In this document: in pieces, positions 44,117 to 56,178 of the stretch | Layout: every line of letters begins with the position of its first letter | Numbering within the stretch: position 1 is the stretch's first letter | DNA from: Sabellastarte sp. h YS-2021 | Taxonomy: Eukaryota; Annelida; Polychaeta; Sabellida; Sabellidae | Reading direction: 5' to 3' | Assembly: GCA_964017235.1 (NCBI GenBank) | Contig: OZ024938.1 | Coordinates: 6,377,454 to 6,441,453 of the forward strand | Length of the DNA stretch: 64,000 nucleotides | Program-made: the position numbers and the translations under genes | The notes under the pieces: generated by a model | Databases searched by the model: none | The model's input: only the letters and a program-made list of their open reading frames with translations | Told to the model about the DNA's origin: nothing

Positions 44117-46224
44117 GTGACAAAGTGTATATGTTTCAGTTTACATACATATATGTATAATCTGATGACAGTAGATAAGAATAGTTTATTGCTTCTTAGG
44201 GTGTTTTTTCATTAAAATGTGTTTTGCAAAGCTTATTAAAGGTATGACATTGTTAAAAAGGTGCTTGGTTTTATATTCAATATTGTTCATGATGGTCATA
44301 GTATGTTGAAGACAATTAGAATTAGGCTATATTAAATATTTTGGTTGTACAATAATTAATATATGTATAGTACAGTGGTTAAGAGGTTACAACTCTGGGA
44401 TAGTTGGCAGTTGCTTGTCTGAACCTTATGATGTTTTGTGCAGAATGTTGAAAGTTACCTTAAAACTAAATCATTTGAAAAGGATCATAACAATAAGTAA
44501 GTGTTCAAATTCACATTTTGAATGTCAAAGAAAAACTTTAGATACACAGTTTCTAGTGCTACAGAATGTCGATTGTTTTCATGAGCACCCATTCAGGTTC
44601 TGAAGTATGTGAAAATGGTTGCAATTTCGACTCATTGTAGTTAAAATGATGAGAAACATTTAATCGGATTCTACCTTTCTTTCAAACAACAATTTACCCA
44701 AGTTTGACATTTCATCACCTAACTCTCGTTTGTGTGGTTTTTGGGTTTAAATTTAGTTCACAACAGTATGTGGGATTCATTTAGAAGCTGTCCTGTTTTT
44801 GATCATAGAAGTTTAAAAGGATGTAAAACTTCAACTTTTGTCTTTCTGTAGTGATATTACTTTATTTGTAAGACAATAATTAACAATAATTTTATGACTG
44901 AATTTGGATGAGAACGATGAACCCTAATTAAAGTTTTTGTAGATTTGTATATCTGATGTTACCAATACCATGGATTATGCCATTTTATTGTGCTATTGGA
45001 AGCCAAATCTTTTTGTACATGAAACATAAATTTCCAATATATATATATTTACGAAGTAAAAGGCATTTTAGTTACTCCTCCCCTTGTGCAGAATGGATCA
45101 CCATTAGCCTAGGGCATTTGGTCAATAATCACATTGGTGATCTGTGGTTCAGATCTGATTGTCCCAATGTCACCCAACTATACACAAAGCAAAATTTTGA
45201 ATTATAGAATGTGTTATAGCAAATTTTGAATTATAGAATGTGTTATAGCAACATTAAAACCCAAATAAACAAAGACTGCTGTCCAGCAAATATATGGTCA
45301 AGGAGGATTGCTTAACATTTCACAAGTGCCAGTGCTTCAGAGCCTGTCTCAATATGACCCTGGCTGTTGAACGGGATGTAAAACACCAATTTTGTTTTTG
45401 ATTAATTAACAATCTATTCTTGATTAATGGCCTTCCACAATCGTGTTTTGCACCTGATATGTGAATTTATTCCTGAGAAAATGATTGTTGAATGGAGTAT
45501 AAAATCCTTTGACCTTTGTTGCTTGAAGAGGCCTTGTCAATTACTCCAGAGTCACTGATTTGCATACAATATAATAGGCTAATTAACAGTTTTTGAAATA
45601 AGCATCCATCATTTGCCAAGGCGAGGATTTTGAAAGTGGACGACATGATCCAAAAAATAATCATCCACTCTGACAAGTTGGCTAATTAATGACAAAAATA
45701 CAAAATAAGTCAATATTTGGTGATAAATTGCTGGGTTTATACCTTTGCAGTAATGTTTCAGGGTGACTTTATTTCTGCAAGTTCCAGTTAAAGATCTCGC
45801 AAAAATAATATATATTTAAAACACATCAACTTTTGCACTTAACATATCATTTTCTATACATAGTCTCACTTGTTTTTGGAGTTGTCACACTATTACATTT
45901 GAAAATAATCTTTGACACCAATTTAGTGCCCTCTAATTCTGAGATGGTGGATCTTTCTATGTGCGAGTAACTTTTAAAATCCTTTACCCACTTTGGAGAA
46001 TGCACTTAAATTCCTATTTGAAGCACTGTTATATGAAGCACCGTTCTCACAAAATATTGAATGCTGTGGGGGCAACAATGGTTCAAGAATAGCATATTTA
46101 TTATCCACTGTGGGCTGTACATGATGTAAATGCATATCCATACAATAGATAATTAGTGTCAACAACTTCCGCTTTTTAACAATAACATGTCGGAAACTGT
46201 GTACCCTACAAATATGTATTGTAT
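44117..46224. other. Downstream spacer with SINE remnants
   Basis: ATTAAA near 44212 and 44236 could serve as poly(A) signals for the GALNT-like gene. SINE remnants lie at about 44375-44475 (deleted SINE-A type) and 45325-45395 (3' part of SINE-C type). A 29-bp unit is exactly duplicated at 45192-45220 and 45221-45249. No other gene seen. Confidence 0.5.
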
Positions 46225-46231
46225 ATCATTA

Positions 46232-46692
46232 TGGGGGGTGGGGCCACGGTGGCAGAGTGGTAACACTCTCGCCTCCCACCTCTGAGGCCGGGGATCGATC
46301 CCCATCATGGCCGTAAGTGGGAAAGCTGGTAGTTGCTTGCCGTTGGTCGGCAGTTTACAGTACACAACCCTAGCGAACTCTATGTACTGGTTTCCTCTGC
46401 CCTTCCAACTACCCGTCGTGATATGACCTGTACAGTGTTGAAAGCGACGTTAAACCCCAAATAAATCATTATGGGGGGCTCGGTGCTGTAGTGGTTAGAG
46501 TTCTCGCCTCCAACCTCTGAGGCCGCCGGTTTTAATCTCGGGCCGGGCGCTTCATGTTGGAAAGTTGGTAGTTACTTGCCAATGTCCTGTGGTTTACAGT
46601 GCAGTATGCACTGGTTTCTTCCACCTGTAAACTACCCATCGCAATATGACCCTGGCTGTTGAACGTGACGTAAAACAACAAATAAATCTAAA
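46232..46692 (+). mobile_element. SINE-B, split by a nested SINE-A
   Basis: The SINE-B head (CTCGGTGCTGTAGTGGTTAG) resumes at 46479 and its AAATAAATCTAA tail ends at 46692. Its target duplication TGTATATCATTA is at 46220-46231 and 46693-46704. The first few bases (TGGGGGG) lie left of the inserted SINE-A. Confidence 0.9.
46239..46464 (+). mobile_element. SINE-A nested in SINE-B
   Basis: Nearly identical to the copy in gag. It is flanked by the 14-bp direct repeat ATCATTATGGGGGG (46225-46238 and 46465-46478), which spans the left edge of SINE-B. It is therefore younger than SINE-B. Confidence 0.94.
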
Positions 46693-46905
46693 TGTATATC
46701 ATTACAAGTGTATTCTTACAGTTTTCTGCTGATTTCTGAGCCTACTCCCACATTTTCTGTTTAAATATGGATAATTTTAACTCGTAAGTCATACCAAATG
46801 ATAGATATATATACAAAAGATGTATTGCTCAAGAACATTTACAATATAATACTTCTGCAACGCACTATAATATTATCTTCATTCGTAAAATGCATTTTCT
46901 ATATA

Positions 46906-49250
46906 TCTAATCTAATCTAAATCTAATATACTGCTTTGCAGGCACAATATCTTCCCACAAAGGGGAACTCAGTGCACTAGTTAACAATAATCATTATCAT
47001 AAGGAGAGTTGAGGGGAGATCAAGGTCATTGGTCTGGAGTTGTGGGTGTGATGAGGAGGGAAGGAGACTAAGTTGGGAAACTGGAGTTGAAGAGGTGGGT
47101 TTTGAGGTGTTTCCTGAAATATGCGACAGAGGGGCTATTTCTTATTTTGAAGGAGAAAGAGTTCCAAAGAACTAGGGCATAGTGACTGAAGGAATTAGAA
47201 ACTCTCAGTTGAAAGTGGGGGTATGAAGGAACTTGAGTTTGGGGGTGATTCATCTTGCATTTCTTGATCATGGTACTGGGGTGAATTAATTCTCTTAGGT
47301 GTGATTGGGGCTGGTTGATCTTGGTTGAGAATTTTGTACGTAATGAGGCCTTTTTCAAATTGTATCCTGAATCTGTCTGTTCGCCAATGGAGTTTTTTTT
47401 CAGTTGAGGAGTAATGTGAGAGAATTTAGAGGAACGGGTGACAACCCTGCAGAGTGAGTTTTGGACTAGCTGCAATCTCTTTAACTCAAAATTAGTGAGT
47501 GATACGAACAAAGAATTGCAATAGTCTAATCTGCTGCTCACCAAAACATTTGCTAAAATAACTGATATTTTAAGACCTAGAAGGGGATGATTTTTGAGGA
47601 TTGGGGTGACATGGACCTGTTTAAAGAAATTAGGACACTTCCCTTGTTCAAGAGAGGCGTTAATTATTGAAGTGACGGGGTGATGAGGATGTCCAGATAA
47701 GGACAAGAAAAGTGGGCCAAGGGAACATGATTTAGTTGGAGAGTTCATAATCATTTTGGTAACTTAATCTTTGGTTACAGTAGAGATATTGAAAAGCATG
47801 TGGGGAGGAGAGTTGTGAATTCAGGGAAGCAGGGAAAGTTGAGCGTATTTTTTCAATTTTTTCTGTGAAGAACTCCACAAATCTATCAGCTGAAAGCTGA
47901 GGAGGATTTATTGATGGGAGCATCTTCGCTGGTATTCTGTGTAACACATCACATAGGACTCACCATAATTTTTGCGGGTTGTGACGATTGTCCTAGATTT
48001 TTGCTTTAAGGAATTCATAATTGGCCTGCAGGCAGATTCTATTGTACTGGTGGTCTTTCTGCATGTATTGGGATCTATTGAAGGTAGATTTATTTCTGCA
48101 CCAAATGCAATCGAACAAATGCTTGGTCTCTTTTTCTGCTGTTACAGTTTCATAAACCCATCCTGGGATGTACTTTCCCTTGGTGTTTGGTATGAGGTGG
48201 TGCATGTTTGTTAAAAAGGGTGTACAACATGGAGTGGTATTGTTTGTAGAGAGCATCAGCTTCCTTGAACGGATTATTTATTAGGAACAAGAGATTTGTT
48301 TTCATTTTCTCTTTATCAATTTTATGGTATTTACAAAATGTAACAGTAGCATTAGTTTTGAGTTATAGGGGTCAAGAGATTTAGGGAGAAACTAATTGAA
48401 AAATGGTCGGAAAAAGCATTACTGGTATAGACATTAGAGATATTGTCATTATTGGATTTGGTTAAAACCAGGTCAAGAGTGTGTCCATGAATATGAGTCA
48501 TGAGAAATTAACTTTCTGATTTAGATCAAATGAGTCAATCAGAGAGTGGAGGGTTTTTGAATTTGAGCATGTTGTTTCAAGATGAAGGTTGAAGTCACCG
48601 GTGATCACCAGATTTTCAGTGGTGTGATGAATATCCTCCAAAAGTAACTGAAACTGTTGGAAGTACTGGAGGATGGTGGTGTGTATATATTCAGAAAATG
48701 AAAAGATACTTTGTGTAGGGATATTTTGATGAAATTTTCGAAAGGTGGTGCAGGTCTTTGTAGGGACAATGGAAGCATCCAATCCATTTTTGACAAAAAA
48801 AACCCAGGCCTTCGCCAGGGCAAACCCCCCCCCCCAGGCTGTTGATAAAGACTGTAATCTGGTTGAATGATTTCGCACAAATTCGCTTTTGTGGTATTAG
48901 GTTTAATCCAAGTCTGTGACATGGCGAAGATATCAGTGTCGTGGTCAGAAATAAATTTTGCAATGGCAGGGTATTTGTTTATATGGATGTAATATTTGTG
49001 TAGGTGCCCTTTAGAAACTTGGGTGGTTCGGGGTTCGGGTTGATATCACTTGCAAGCAGGAGTAGGATGAAAAGGCGAAAAGGTGGTAGAGCTGGTACTA
49101 TTGATATTGATGGTGAAATGTAAACAGAAGGTGCTTGTGGGGGGTTTGAAGGGGCAAAAACTGAAATCAGGACAGTAAATGCTAGAGTTAATGTGGTGTT
49201 GGTATGCAGCAATGACTGGTTAGATTGCCAGTAAGATAAAGAGGAAAATC
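46906..49250 (-). mobile_element. CR1/L2-type LINE with deleted RT core
   Basis: Read on the minus strand, the 5' part encodes 'LLLLASDINPNPEP' (about 49030), then APE-endonuclease pieces such as 'VITGDFNLHLE' (about 48600). The linker 'VEFFTEKIEKIRSTF' (about 47850) follows. The next piece, 'QVHVTPILKNHPLL' (about 47600), jumps straight to 'SRLDYCNSLF' (about 47530), so the RT palm with YADD is missing. The C-terminus 'FRKHLKTHLFNSSFPT' ends near 47068 and the 3' end is (ATTAG)n at 46906-46929. Frameshifts also break the ORF. It is a dead copy. The 5' end may extend to about 49,540. Confidence 0.85.
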
Positions 49251-49544
49251 ACTTTTGAGGACTGGGGAGGAGGTTGAAATATATAACTGAACAGATAATT
49301 TGGGGAATGTGGTTAGTGGGTGAGTATTGTGAAAGTGGTGGTCCCTAATGTGAGCAATAAAAGGGGATCAAGCGACAAAGTGGGCAGGTTTGATGTGTAA
49401 TTATCTAATAATTTTATGAAAGGGGAGTATTAAAGATGAAAAGTTATTTGTGGGTTCAACATGAGTACTAAGGCAGTCGTAAGGGAGTTCAATTGAAGAT
49501 ATTGCATTAACAGTAAATAATTTTGAGAAACATTACTTCCCTAA

Positions 49545-49960
49545 CTGACACGGATATATGTCATTCGGGAAGTTTTCCTATTTTATCTCCCATCTGACAG
49601 TTTTTAGGACTCAACCTAGAGTGGTAAAATTGGTTATTGTTTCCTGGTGTTCAGTGGGTATCAGTCCTGAAATTTGACCAAATTTGCATTGATTTCATCT
49701 ATCCTATGAACTAACTGCCATGTAGACTTTCTCTAAGTCTTTGTATTTCTTATTCCACCAAATCCGACATATATGGATTCATTATGAACCCATCATGATG
49801 GGTGAGGAAATTACTGTGGGATGAAATACAAACTTTTGCAGCACCAAATTATTGATAAAAAGTCATTCAGTCCTCATATAAGACAACAAAACTTCAGGAA
49901 AGTCTAACCACCTTGAAATGATGTGTACAAGTAGTGGAAAGTAATGGGAATACGAAACAA
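49545..49960. other. No recognised gene
   Basis: Unique-looking AT-rich DNA between a LINE and a SINE cluster; nothing identified. Confidence 0.35.
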
Positions 49961-49961
49961 A

Positions 49962-50545
49962 CTAAGCCCACTGCTGTGTAGCAGTAACACACTTGGCTCC
50001 CACCTCTGAGGACAGTTGTTCAAACCCTGGACCTTAATGTGGGAAGAGGGCTACGGTGCCAGAGTGGTAATACTCTCGCCTACCCACCTCTGAGGCCGGG
50101 GTTTGGTTTACACCTCCACTGCAAGTGGGAAAGCTAGTAGTTGCTTGCCATTGGTTGTCAGTTTACAGTACAGAACCTTGACCAACTGTAGGTACTGGTT
50201 TCCTCTGCTTTCCCAACTGCCTGTCGTGACATGACCTGTACAGTGTTGAAAGCGATGTAAAACCCCAGATAAATCCATCCCGTAGGTCCATTTTGGTGAC
50301 CCTCTGCCTTTCCAACTACCTGTCGTGATATGGCCTGTACAGTGTTGAAAGCGACGTAAAACCCCAAATAAATAAAATTAATGTGGGAAAGTTGGTGGTT
50401 GGTTACCAATAGTTGGCACCTTACAGTACAGAACCTTGACCAACTGTATGTACTGGTTTCCTCTGCTCACAAAACTACCTGTCATGGTATGACCTGTACA
50501 GTATTGAAAACGACATAAAATCCGAAATGAATAAATAAAGATCGT
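49962..50545 (+). mobile_element. Old SINE-A-like copy split by a younger SINE
   Basis: The left part (49962-50045) has the tRNA-like head and mutated B box. The right part (50378-50545) has the body and AAATGAATAAATAAA tail. The 12-bp repeat TTAATGTGGGAA at 50034-50045 and 50378-50389 brackets the inserted sequence. Confidence 0.85.
50046..50377 (+). mobile_element. Younger SINE-A with duplicated 3' third
   Basis: The copy begins GAGGGCTACGGTGCCAGAGTGG and runs to an AGATAAATCC tail near 50275. After a short spacer the 3' third repeats (TACCTGTCGTGATATGGCC at 50318, tail AAATAAATAAAA). It lies inside an older SINE. Confidence 0.82.
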
Positions 50546-50559
50546 TGGTGCAGTAGATT

Positions 50560-51800
50560 TTTCCCGCCATAGGACCAATAATGATTGAGATCTAAGGCCA
50601 TAGTTAGCCCTGCTAGTGGGTGACCCAATTTTACCTTGAAGTGGGTCAATTTATTTATTTTTGGTTTTACGTCGCTTTCAACAACCAGGGTCATATTGCG
50701 AGGGGTAGTTTATGGGTGGAGGAACCAGTGCATACTAGTTGGTCAAGATTCTGCACTGTAAACCACCGGGCATCGGCAAGTAACTACCAACTTTCCAACA
50801 TGAAGTGCCCAGCCCGAGATTCGAACCGGTGGCCTCAGAGCTTGGAGGCAAGCACTCTAACCGCTACACAACCGAGCCCCCTTTAAAGTGGATTAAAGGT
50901 CAAGGATTAGAAAAAGATTCCTCAGGGAAGTTTCACATTCCAAATCCCTTGGACCAGCCATTAAGGAGATGTAACGTCTATTTAATTTGATGACCCAAGT
51001 TTCATGTTAAGCAGAATGTGGAGATCAAATGTGGTCTCAAAATGAGGCTAAAATTACTGTCAGGCAAGGTCTCCCAGTCATATAGAGTAAGAAATCTAAA
51101 ATTCGCCACATATCTGAAATTCGCCACATGTTGAAATACTAATAAAATAAACTAATTGAGGTGAGATTTGTTAAATATACAGTAAACTTAGGCTTTTTGA
51201 ACTGAAAAATACCAAATTTAAGACAAAAAATCATTTTCTTCATAAAATTAACTAAGGTTTTTGAGGTTTTTAGATTTCTTACTCTACATTTTGTGCAAAT
51301 CCAATGAAGCTGGCGGCAATATGTTAAGTTTTAGAAAACCCTAATGACTTTTAGCACTTGGCTATGGGAGGAATTTTCTTTTTTTTTTCAAAATGAATCC
51401 AAGTTTTCACAGACAGGTTTCCATAGGCAAAACCATTGTCTAGAAATTTGGTGGTGATATCATCACAAATTAATGACGAATAAAGGTTCATGTGAAATGT
51501 AACGTTTTTAGTATGATTACCCAAGTTGACCTTGAAGCAGGGCCAGGGGTCAAATTGGACACTTGGAAAAGATTTGTAGGCCATGACTTCCTAGAATTTG
51601 CTTTCACATTTAATTGGTTTTAAGAAAATAATGATGGATATATGAGATATTTTAGTTTGATGACCTTACACTGGGACCAAAATTGTGGGCAGTGATTTCC
51701 TATAAGTTCTATTCTCATTCTGAACTCCTGGGAGCAAGATAAGGGAAATACAAGACCTATTCAATAGGATGACTCTATTTGACCTTAAAGATGTGATGTG
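50560..51800 (+). repeat. Diverged relatives of the 145-bp satellite
   Basis: Loose repeats of 'GATGACCCAAGTT', 'ACCTTGAAG', 'GGGTCAAATT', 'CCATGACTTCCTA' and 'AAGATTCCT' recur in the same order as in the array at 29.3-30.4 kb. Spacing is irregular and identity much lower. A SINE is inserted near the left end. Confidence 0.6.
50644..50880 (-). mobile_element. SINE-B, full length
   Basis: On the minus strand, GGGGGCTCGGTTGTGTAGCG begins the head and the B box reads GGTTCGAATCTCG. The ATTTATTTATT tail is at the left. It is inserted in the satellite-like DNA, with GAAGTGG/AAAGTGG as a possible imperfect target duplication. Confidence 0.85.
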
Positions 51801-52090
51801 GTGGTCATTTTGTTTTAACAACGATCCCCAAATTACCACTTTCCTAGAAATATATATTTTGTGTAAATCTGATAAAGCTATTTAAAGTTTTAGAGCATCT
51901 TCATAACTTTAGAACAATTGGCTACGTGAGGCCGTAATTTTTTATACACACGTTTTCATAGCCATAAATATTATCTGAACAGTTAGTGAAGATATCTTTG
52001 TAAATGAATGAGGTATAAAGCTTTATATAAGAATGTGATGAGAAGATGTGTGCACACACATGACTTTATGCACTGGGATTAAATCCTGGC
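51801..52090. other. Unassigned AT-rich DNA
   Basis: Possibly further degraded satellite; the phrases ACTTTAG.ACAATTGGCTA and TTTTCATAG are shared with 51340-51430. Confidence 0.4.
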
Positions 52091-52094
52091 CAGA

Positions 52095-52245
52095 GTCTTC
52101 TGTGGCTTAGTGGTCAGCAAGTTTGGCATGATTCACAGGGTGTCACCTCTGTGTGGGTTTTGACTCCTACAAGTGGCAAATACTGAGGACCTGTCCCAAT
52201 ATGGCCCTGGTTGTGAAATGGGACGTTGGATACCAACTTTGACTT
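52095..52245 (+). mobile_element. SINE-C, diverged copy
   Basis: TGTGGCTTAGTGGTCAGCAAG begins the head, and GAGGACCTGTCCCAATATGG then AACTTTGACTTTGA end the copy. About 110 bp of a further degraded SINE-A tail lies at 52260-52370. Confidence 0.85.
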
Positions 52246-52419
52246 TGAATCCTGTCCAAACCTGAAGTAGTGAAGTTAGTGTAGCTTGCTTCTGCTAGGT
52301 GATTACAGTGCCATAATCTTAACCAACTGGTATGTGTTGAAAGTATCATTAAATGCAAAAGAGCCAATCAAATCCTTTGTACCAGAACCTAGGCTTTTGA
52401 CATGACTAAGTCTCTTTTT

Positions 52420-52442
52420 TTTGGGGGGGGGGGGGGGGGGGG
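52420..52442 (+). repeat. T8-G~20 homopolymer junction
   Basis: A run of T followed by about 20 G. Similar but shorter runs occur where the CCCC before a SINE tail has expanded (34999, 55969). Confidence 0.8.
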
Positions 52443-52636
52443 TTGACAATTAAAATGAAAATACCCATAATGCCCATACAGTTGTTTTCAAAGCCTTATT
52501 ATTACCTCCGCATGGAAGGTATGGTTTTGCCAGCCTACTGTAGCAAAATGGTATTCACTCTTATAATCCAATCACACTGCGGATAGTATAACCCATGGGC
52601 AAAGGCACTGGGTGACACGCTCTTGCCCTTCAGTTC

Positions 52637-52871
52637 ATTTATTTATTTATTTGGGGTTTTACGTCGCTTTCAACACTGTACAGGTCATATCATGATGGAT
52701 AGTTGGAAGGGCAGAGGAAGCCAGGACATACAGTTCGTCAGGGTTTTGTACTGTAAACTGCCGACCAACAACAAGCAACTACCAGCTTTCCCACTTGAGG
52801 CCATGCCAGGAACTGAACCCCAGCCTCAGAGGTGGGAGGCAAGAGTGTTACCACTCTGCCACCGTGTCCCC
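52637..52871 (-). mobile_element. SINE-A copy
   Basis: The ATTTATTTATTT tail is at the left. GGTGGGAGGCAAGAG and ACTCTGCCACCGTG at the right are the reversed tRNA-like head. The B box is mutated. A target duplication was not resolved. Confidence 0.88.
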
Positions 52872-52874
52872 CCC

Positions 52875-53435
52875 AACTACTGTCCCATGTTTGTTTCTGA
52901 ACTTTTGACACAGTGGTGAAAAGTCCATTTCTTTGCATGTGCCACGGAAGTTTAACTTTTCTCACCTTCTAACCGTGAGCATGTACATATGTGTTTTTTT
53001 CTACGGTAACAGGTCAGGTCTACAGTGCATATAAGGTTGTGACTTGAATGTGTTTCTGTGTAATATGGCAGCATTAGGTGAGTGGAGATAAATGGACAAT
53101 TCCCCACCATGGGATAAGTTTGCAAACATAGATCGGACAGTAGTTGAGGGAATAATGCTTTTCATCCAAAGCCTAAAGCCAGGGGTTATACCTGAGGTGT
53201 GCAGGGAGGTGGTTCTGCTGCCTCGTAAAACTTTTAACTCCAAGATGTGCCACCTGTAACGTGCCTAGGGGCATTAAGAAGTACTGAGTGTTCATTAATC
53301 CATAGTTTCCACAAATCCATAGCAACAGGCGCCAGTGAATGTAAAAGGCTTCAATCTTAAAACTGAGATTTCTCCAATTTTACATCGATTTTAATACAAC
53401 AAAATCGAGTAGAAGCTATGTAGAAATACCTTTCT
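52875..53435. other. No recognised gene
   Basis: A minus-strand open frame of 80 codons near 53001-53243 has no recognisable domain; nothing else found. Confidence 0.35.
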
Positions 53436-53439
53436 CATA

Positions 53440-53812
53440 AAGTGTACACACTCACCTCCCACTGCTCAGGTCTGCAGTTTAAACCCAAGACCTTGTGTAG
53501 GAAAGTTGATAGTTGCTTACAAAGTCAAAGTTGGGGTTTTACGTCCCGTTCAACAGCCAGGGTCATATGGGGACAGGTCCTCAGAATTGCCACTTGTGGG
53601 ACTCGAACCCACAGAGGTGACAGCCTATGATTAGATGCCAAACTTACTAACCACTAGGCCACTGAGGACCTTGATAGTTGCTTACCGATGGTTGTCAGTT
53701 TACATTACAGAACTTTGACTAACTGTATGTACTCGTTTCCCCTGCCCACAAAACTTCCTGTAGTGATATGGCCTGTACCGTGATGAAAGCGACATAAAAC
53801 CCCAAATAATAA
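53440..53812 (+). mobile_element. SINE-A-like copy split by SINE-C
   Basis: The head part is 53440-53520. The body and tail (GTTTACATTACAGAAC to AAATAATAATAAAAA) are 53671-53812. It is the older of the two elements here. Confidence 0.88.
53521..53670 (-). mobile_element. SINE-C nested in SINE-A
   Basis: The sequence is almost identical to the copy at 36142-36288. It is flanked by the 15-bp direct repeat TTGATAGTTGCTTAC (53506-53520 and 53671-53685). Confidence 0.94.
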
Positions 53813-54317
53813 TAAAAAATCTAATGAAGTATATAACATATTTACAAGTTACATAATTTCAGAAATATTAACGAAAACTCAGCACTTGTATCAATTTATA
53901 CAGTTAGTCATCTACAGTAGGTGTCTCTGGATAGTACAAAAATAACCTGATCTATATACCCACCTATTTAGGCCAAATACAACTCGTGAGGGATAATAAA
54001 TGTTTAAATTGTTTTCTTGTAGTAATCAAAATGCACCTCATATATCCTGCTATCAGATTTGTTCATCTATCATACATTGGAAGCTTTACCCTGTCATTAA
54101 ACAATTTATCACCTACAGGTACGTTTTAATCATCTCTGTGCCTCATTCAGACAGTGCTTGTTTAGTGTGATTTATAATGTTAATTTAGCATATATATAGG
54201 CAAAAATCTTGTTCATTACAGCATATATAATTTTGTAGTTTATTTGCAAATATGTATAAAAACACATGGCCCAAAATACTGAATAATGCTCAGGTCGCAC
54301 CTCTCCTTATAGTCATT

Positions 54318-54880
54318 TCTAATTGTAATCTAATGTGGACTTTTATGGCACTTAATCTTCATCAATGGACAGACTCTAATACGAAACTGAACATAAAACA
54401 AGGCAATTAACATTTCATTCAGTGACATACCCAGGCCATACCAAGCAGACACAGGGGTGATAGGGGAGGCTATGGCAGATAGGCTTTTTAAACAGGTAAG
54501 TTTTGAGAGTTTTTCCTAAAGGAGGCAACAGGTGTTGTGTTGCAAACATCATCAGAGTGTTCATTCCAGATCTTAGGAGTAACTTAGGAGCAAAACTTTG
54601 GTCCAAATATTTGACTAACTTAAAGACTGAAGAGTAGAATGGAGGAACGGTAAGGTATTGACAATCAGGGTGATTACGCCCGGTCCCGTAGGAGCATCTA
54701 CTAAGAGACAAGAATAGTCCAAAATAGGAAGGAGAACCACTGTGTAAAAATTATAAACTAGTGTTGCAGTTTTGACCATACAGCGGTACTTAACAGGCAG
54801 CCAGTGGACTTTGTTTAGGATGTGTGTAACATTGTTTCTGTATGCAATTGTTTATTGTCTGATTGAGGGTCTCATTATTT
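54318..54880 (-). mobile_element. CR1/L2-type LINE, 3'-end relic
   Basis: On the minus strand, 'KTLKTYLFKKPICHSLPY' marks the RT C-terminus. GATTAAGTGCCATAAAAGT and ATTAGATTACAATTAG match the 3' UTR plan of the LINE ending at 38,523. Stops and frameshifts are frequent. Confidence 0.72.
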
Positions 54881-55949
54881 TGCCTTCGAAAGGAGACCCT
54901 AGTATGTGGGTAGTGGACTTTGAAGAATAGGCCTCCCCATAGATCTATTCCATCTCACCCCTCCAGTGTGTATCTTATAATACATCTGATGAGAGAATGT
55001 TATGGAGATTTCAAACATTGAACAAAAAGTGAGCCCACATGCAGATCGCTTTCCAAGTTGAGTTGAATCGCTCAGAATGTGTTCTTCCCAAATGTCAATC
55101 CATCTCAATGTATCTCTTACAGACACAGCAGGAACTGAACCACAATCAAAGGTAGACGAGACAGGTTTGCTTGCAGGTCTTGACTTCAGTACAGGAAAGT
55201 GTGACGTGGGTATTATATCATTAAATCTTCAACGAAAAAGAGGTTTGTGAGAAAATTGAGGATTGATAGAGGACTCTAAGGTACATAATCAAAAGCATAA
55301 AACATAAGATCAAAGAGCCAGGGACACAAGTGGAGACCAACAACAGTGAGGGTAATAAAAACAATAACTAGGGTGGATGTGCTTTCTGCAAAAGGACAAG
55401 ATCTCGCTGAAAACCGTGAGGTATTTTTAGCGTCTGTAGAGGGCTCATATAATGTTAAAACATATATTTAAACCTGTAATATTGTTTTGATAAATAAATT
55501 TAAATGACATGGTTTAATCTTTTTATGACTATTATTTTGTATGCAGTTTTACTGTGTACAATGAGATCATAAAGCAGATATGAAGAGATAGGTGTTTCCT
55601 TTTAGAAGAGTGAAAGATTTATTTGTAAATATGACTCTTGCAATTAATGTATTTCATCTTAAATAAATTTCCATCAAGGGTGTTAAGTACATTCTCCAGT
55701 ATATAGTAATATGTCTTTCATTTTTGGCTAAAATAGACTATTCTTAAAGATTCGATACTTTTCATGAGTTAATTAAAGTACACCAATGCAAGACACTTTT
55801 TCTTAAAATATTTACAGATAGGTTATGGCAGAGTTTACCCTAACTATCCCCTTAAAATGCAAAAAAAATGTAACAACTGAATTACAATTTTTGGTACCAC
55901 AAAGAGACTCATCCAGCTGTTTCAATTTTGACGAAAGTTTATATATTTT
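54881..55949. other. No recognised gene
   Basis: AT-rich DNA. A minus-strand frame near 54899-55126 shows no domain. Confidence 0.35.
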
Positions 55950-55963
55950 ACCATTTCATTTTT

Positions 55964-56178
55964 TTTTTGGGGGGGGGGGGGTTATGTCTCTTTCAACACC
56001 GTACAGGTCATATCACGACGGGTAGTTGGAAGGGCAGAGGAAACCAGTAGATAGAGTTCGCTAGAGTTCTGTACTGTAAACTGCCGACCAACGGCAAGCA
56101 ACTACCAGCTTTCCCAATTCAGTCCGTGACGGGGATTAAACCCCGGCCTCAGAGGTGGGAGGCGAGAGTGTTACCACT
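55964..56178 (-). mobile_element. SINE-A, slightly 5'-truncated
   Basis: The copy lacks the first ~16 bp of the tRNA-like head. It is flanked by ACCATTTCATTTT (about 55950-55962 and 56179-56191). The tail side has expanded to a T-run followed by a G-run. Confidence 0.9.
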
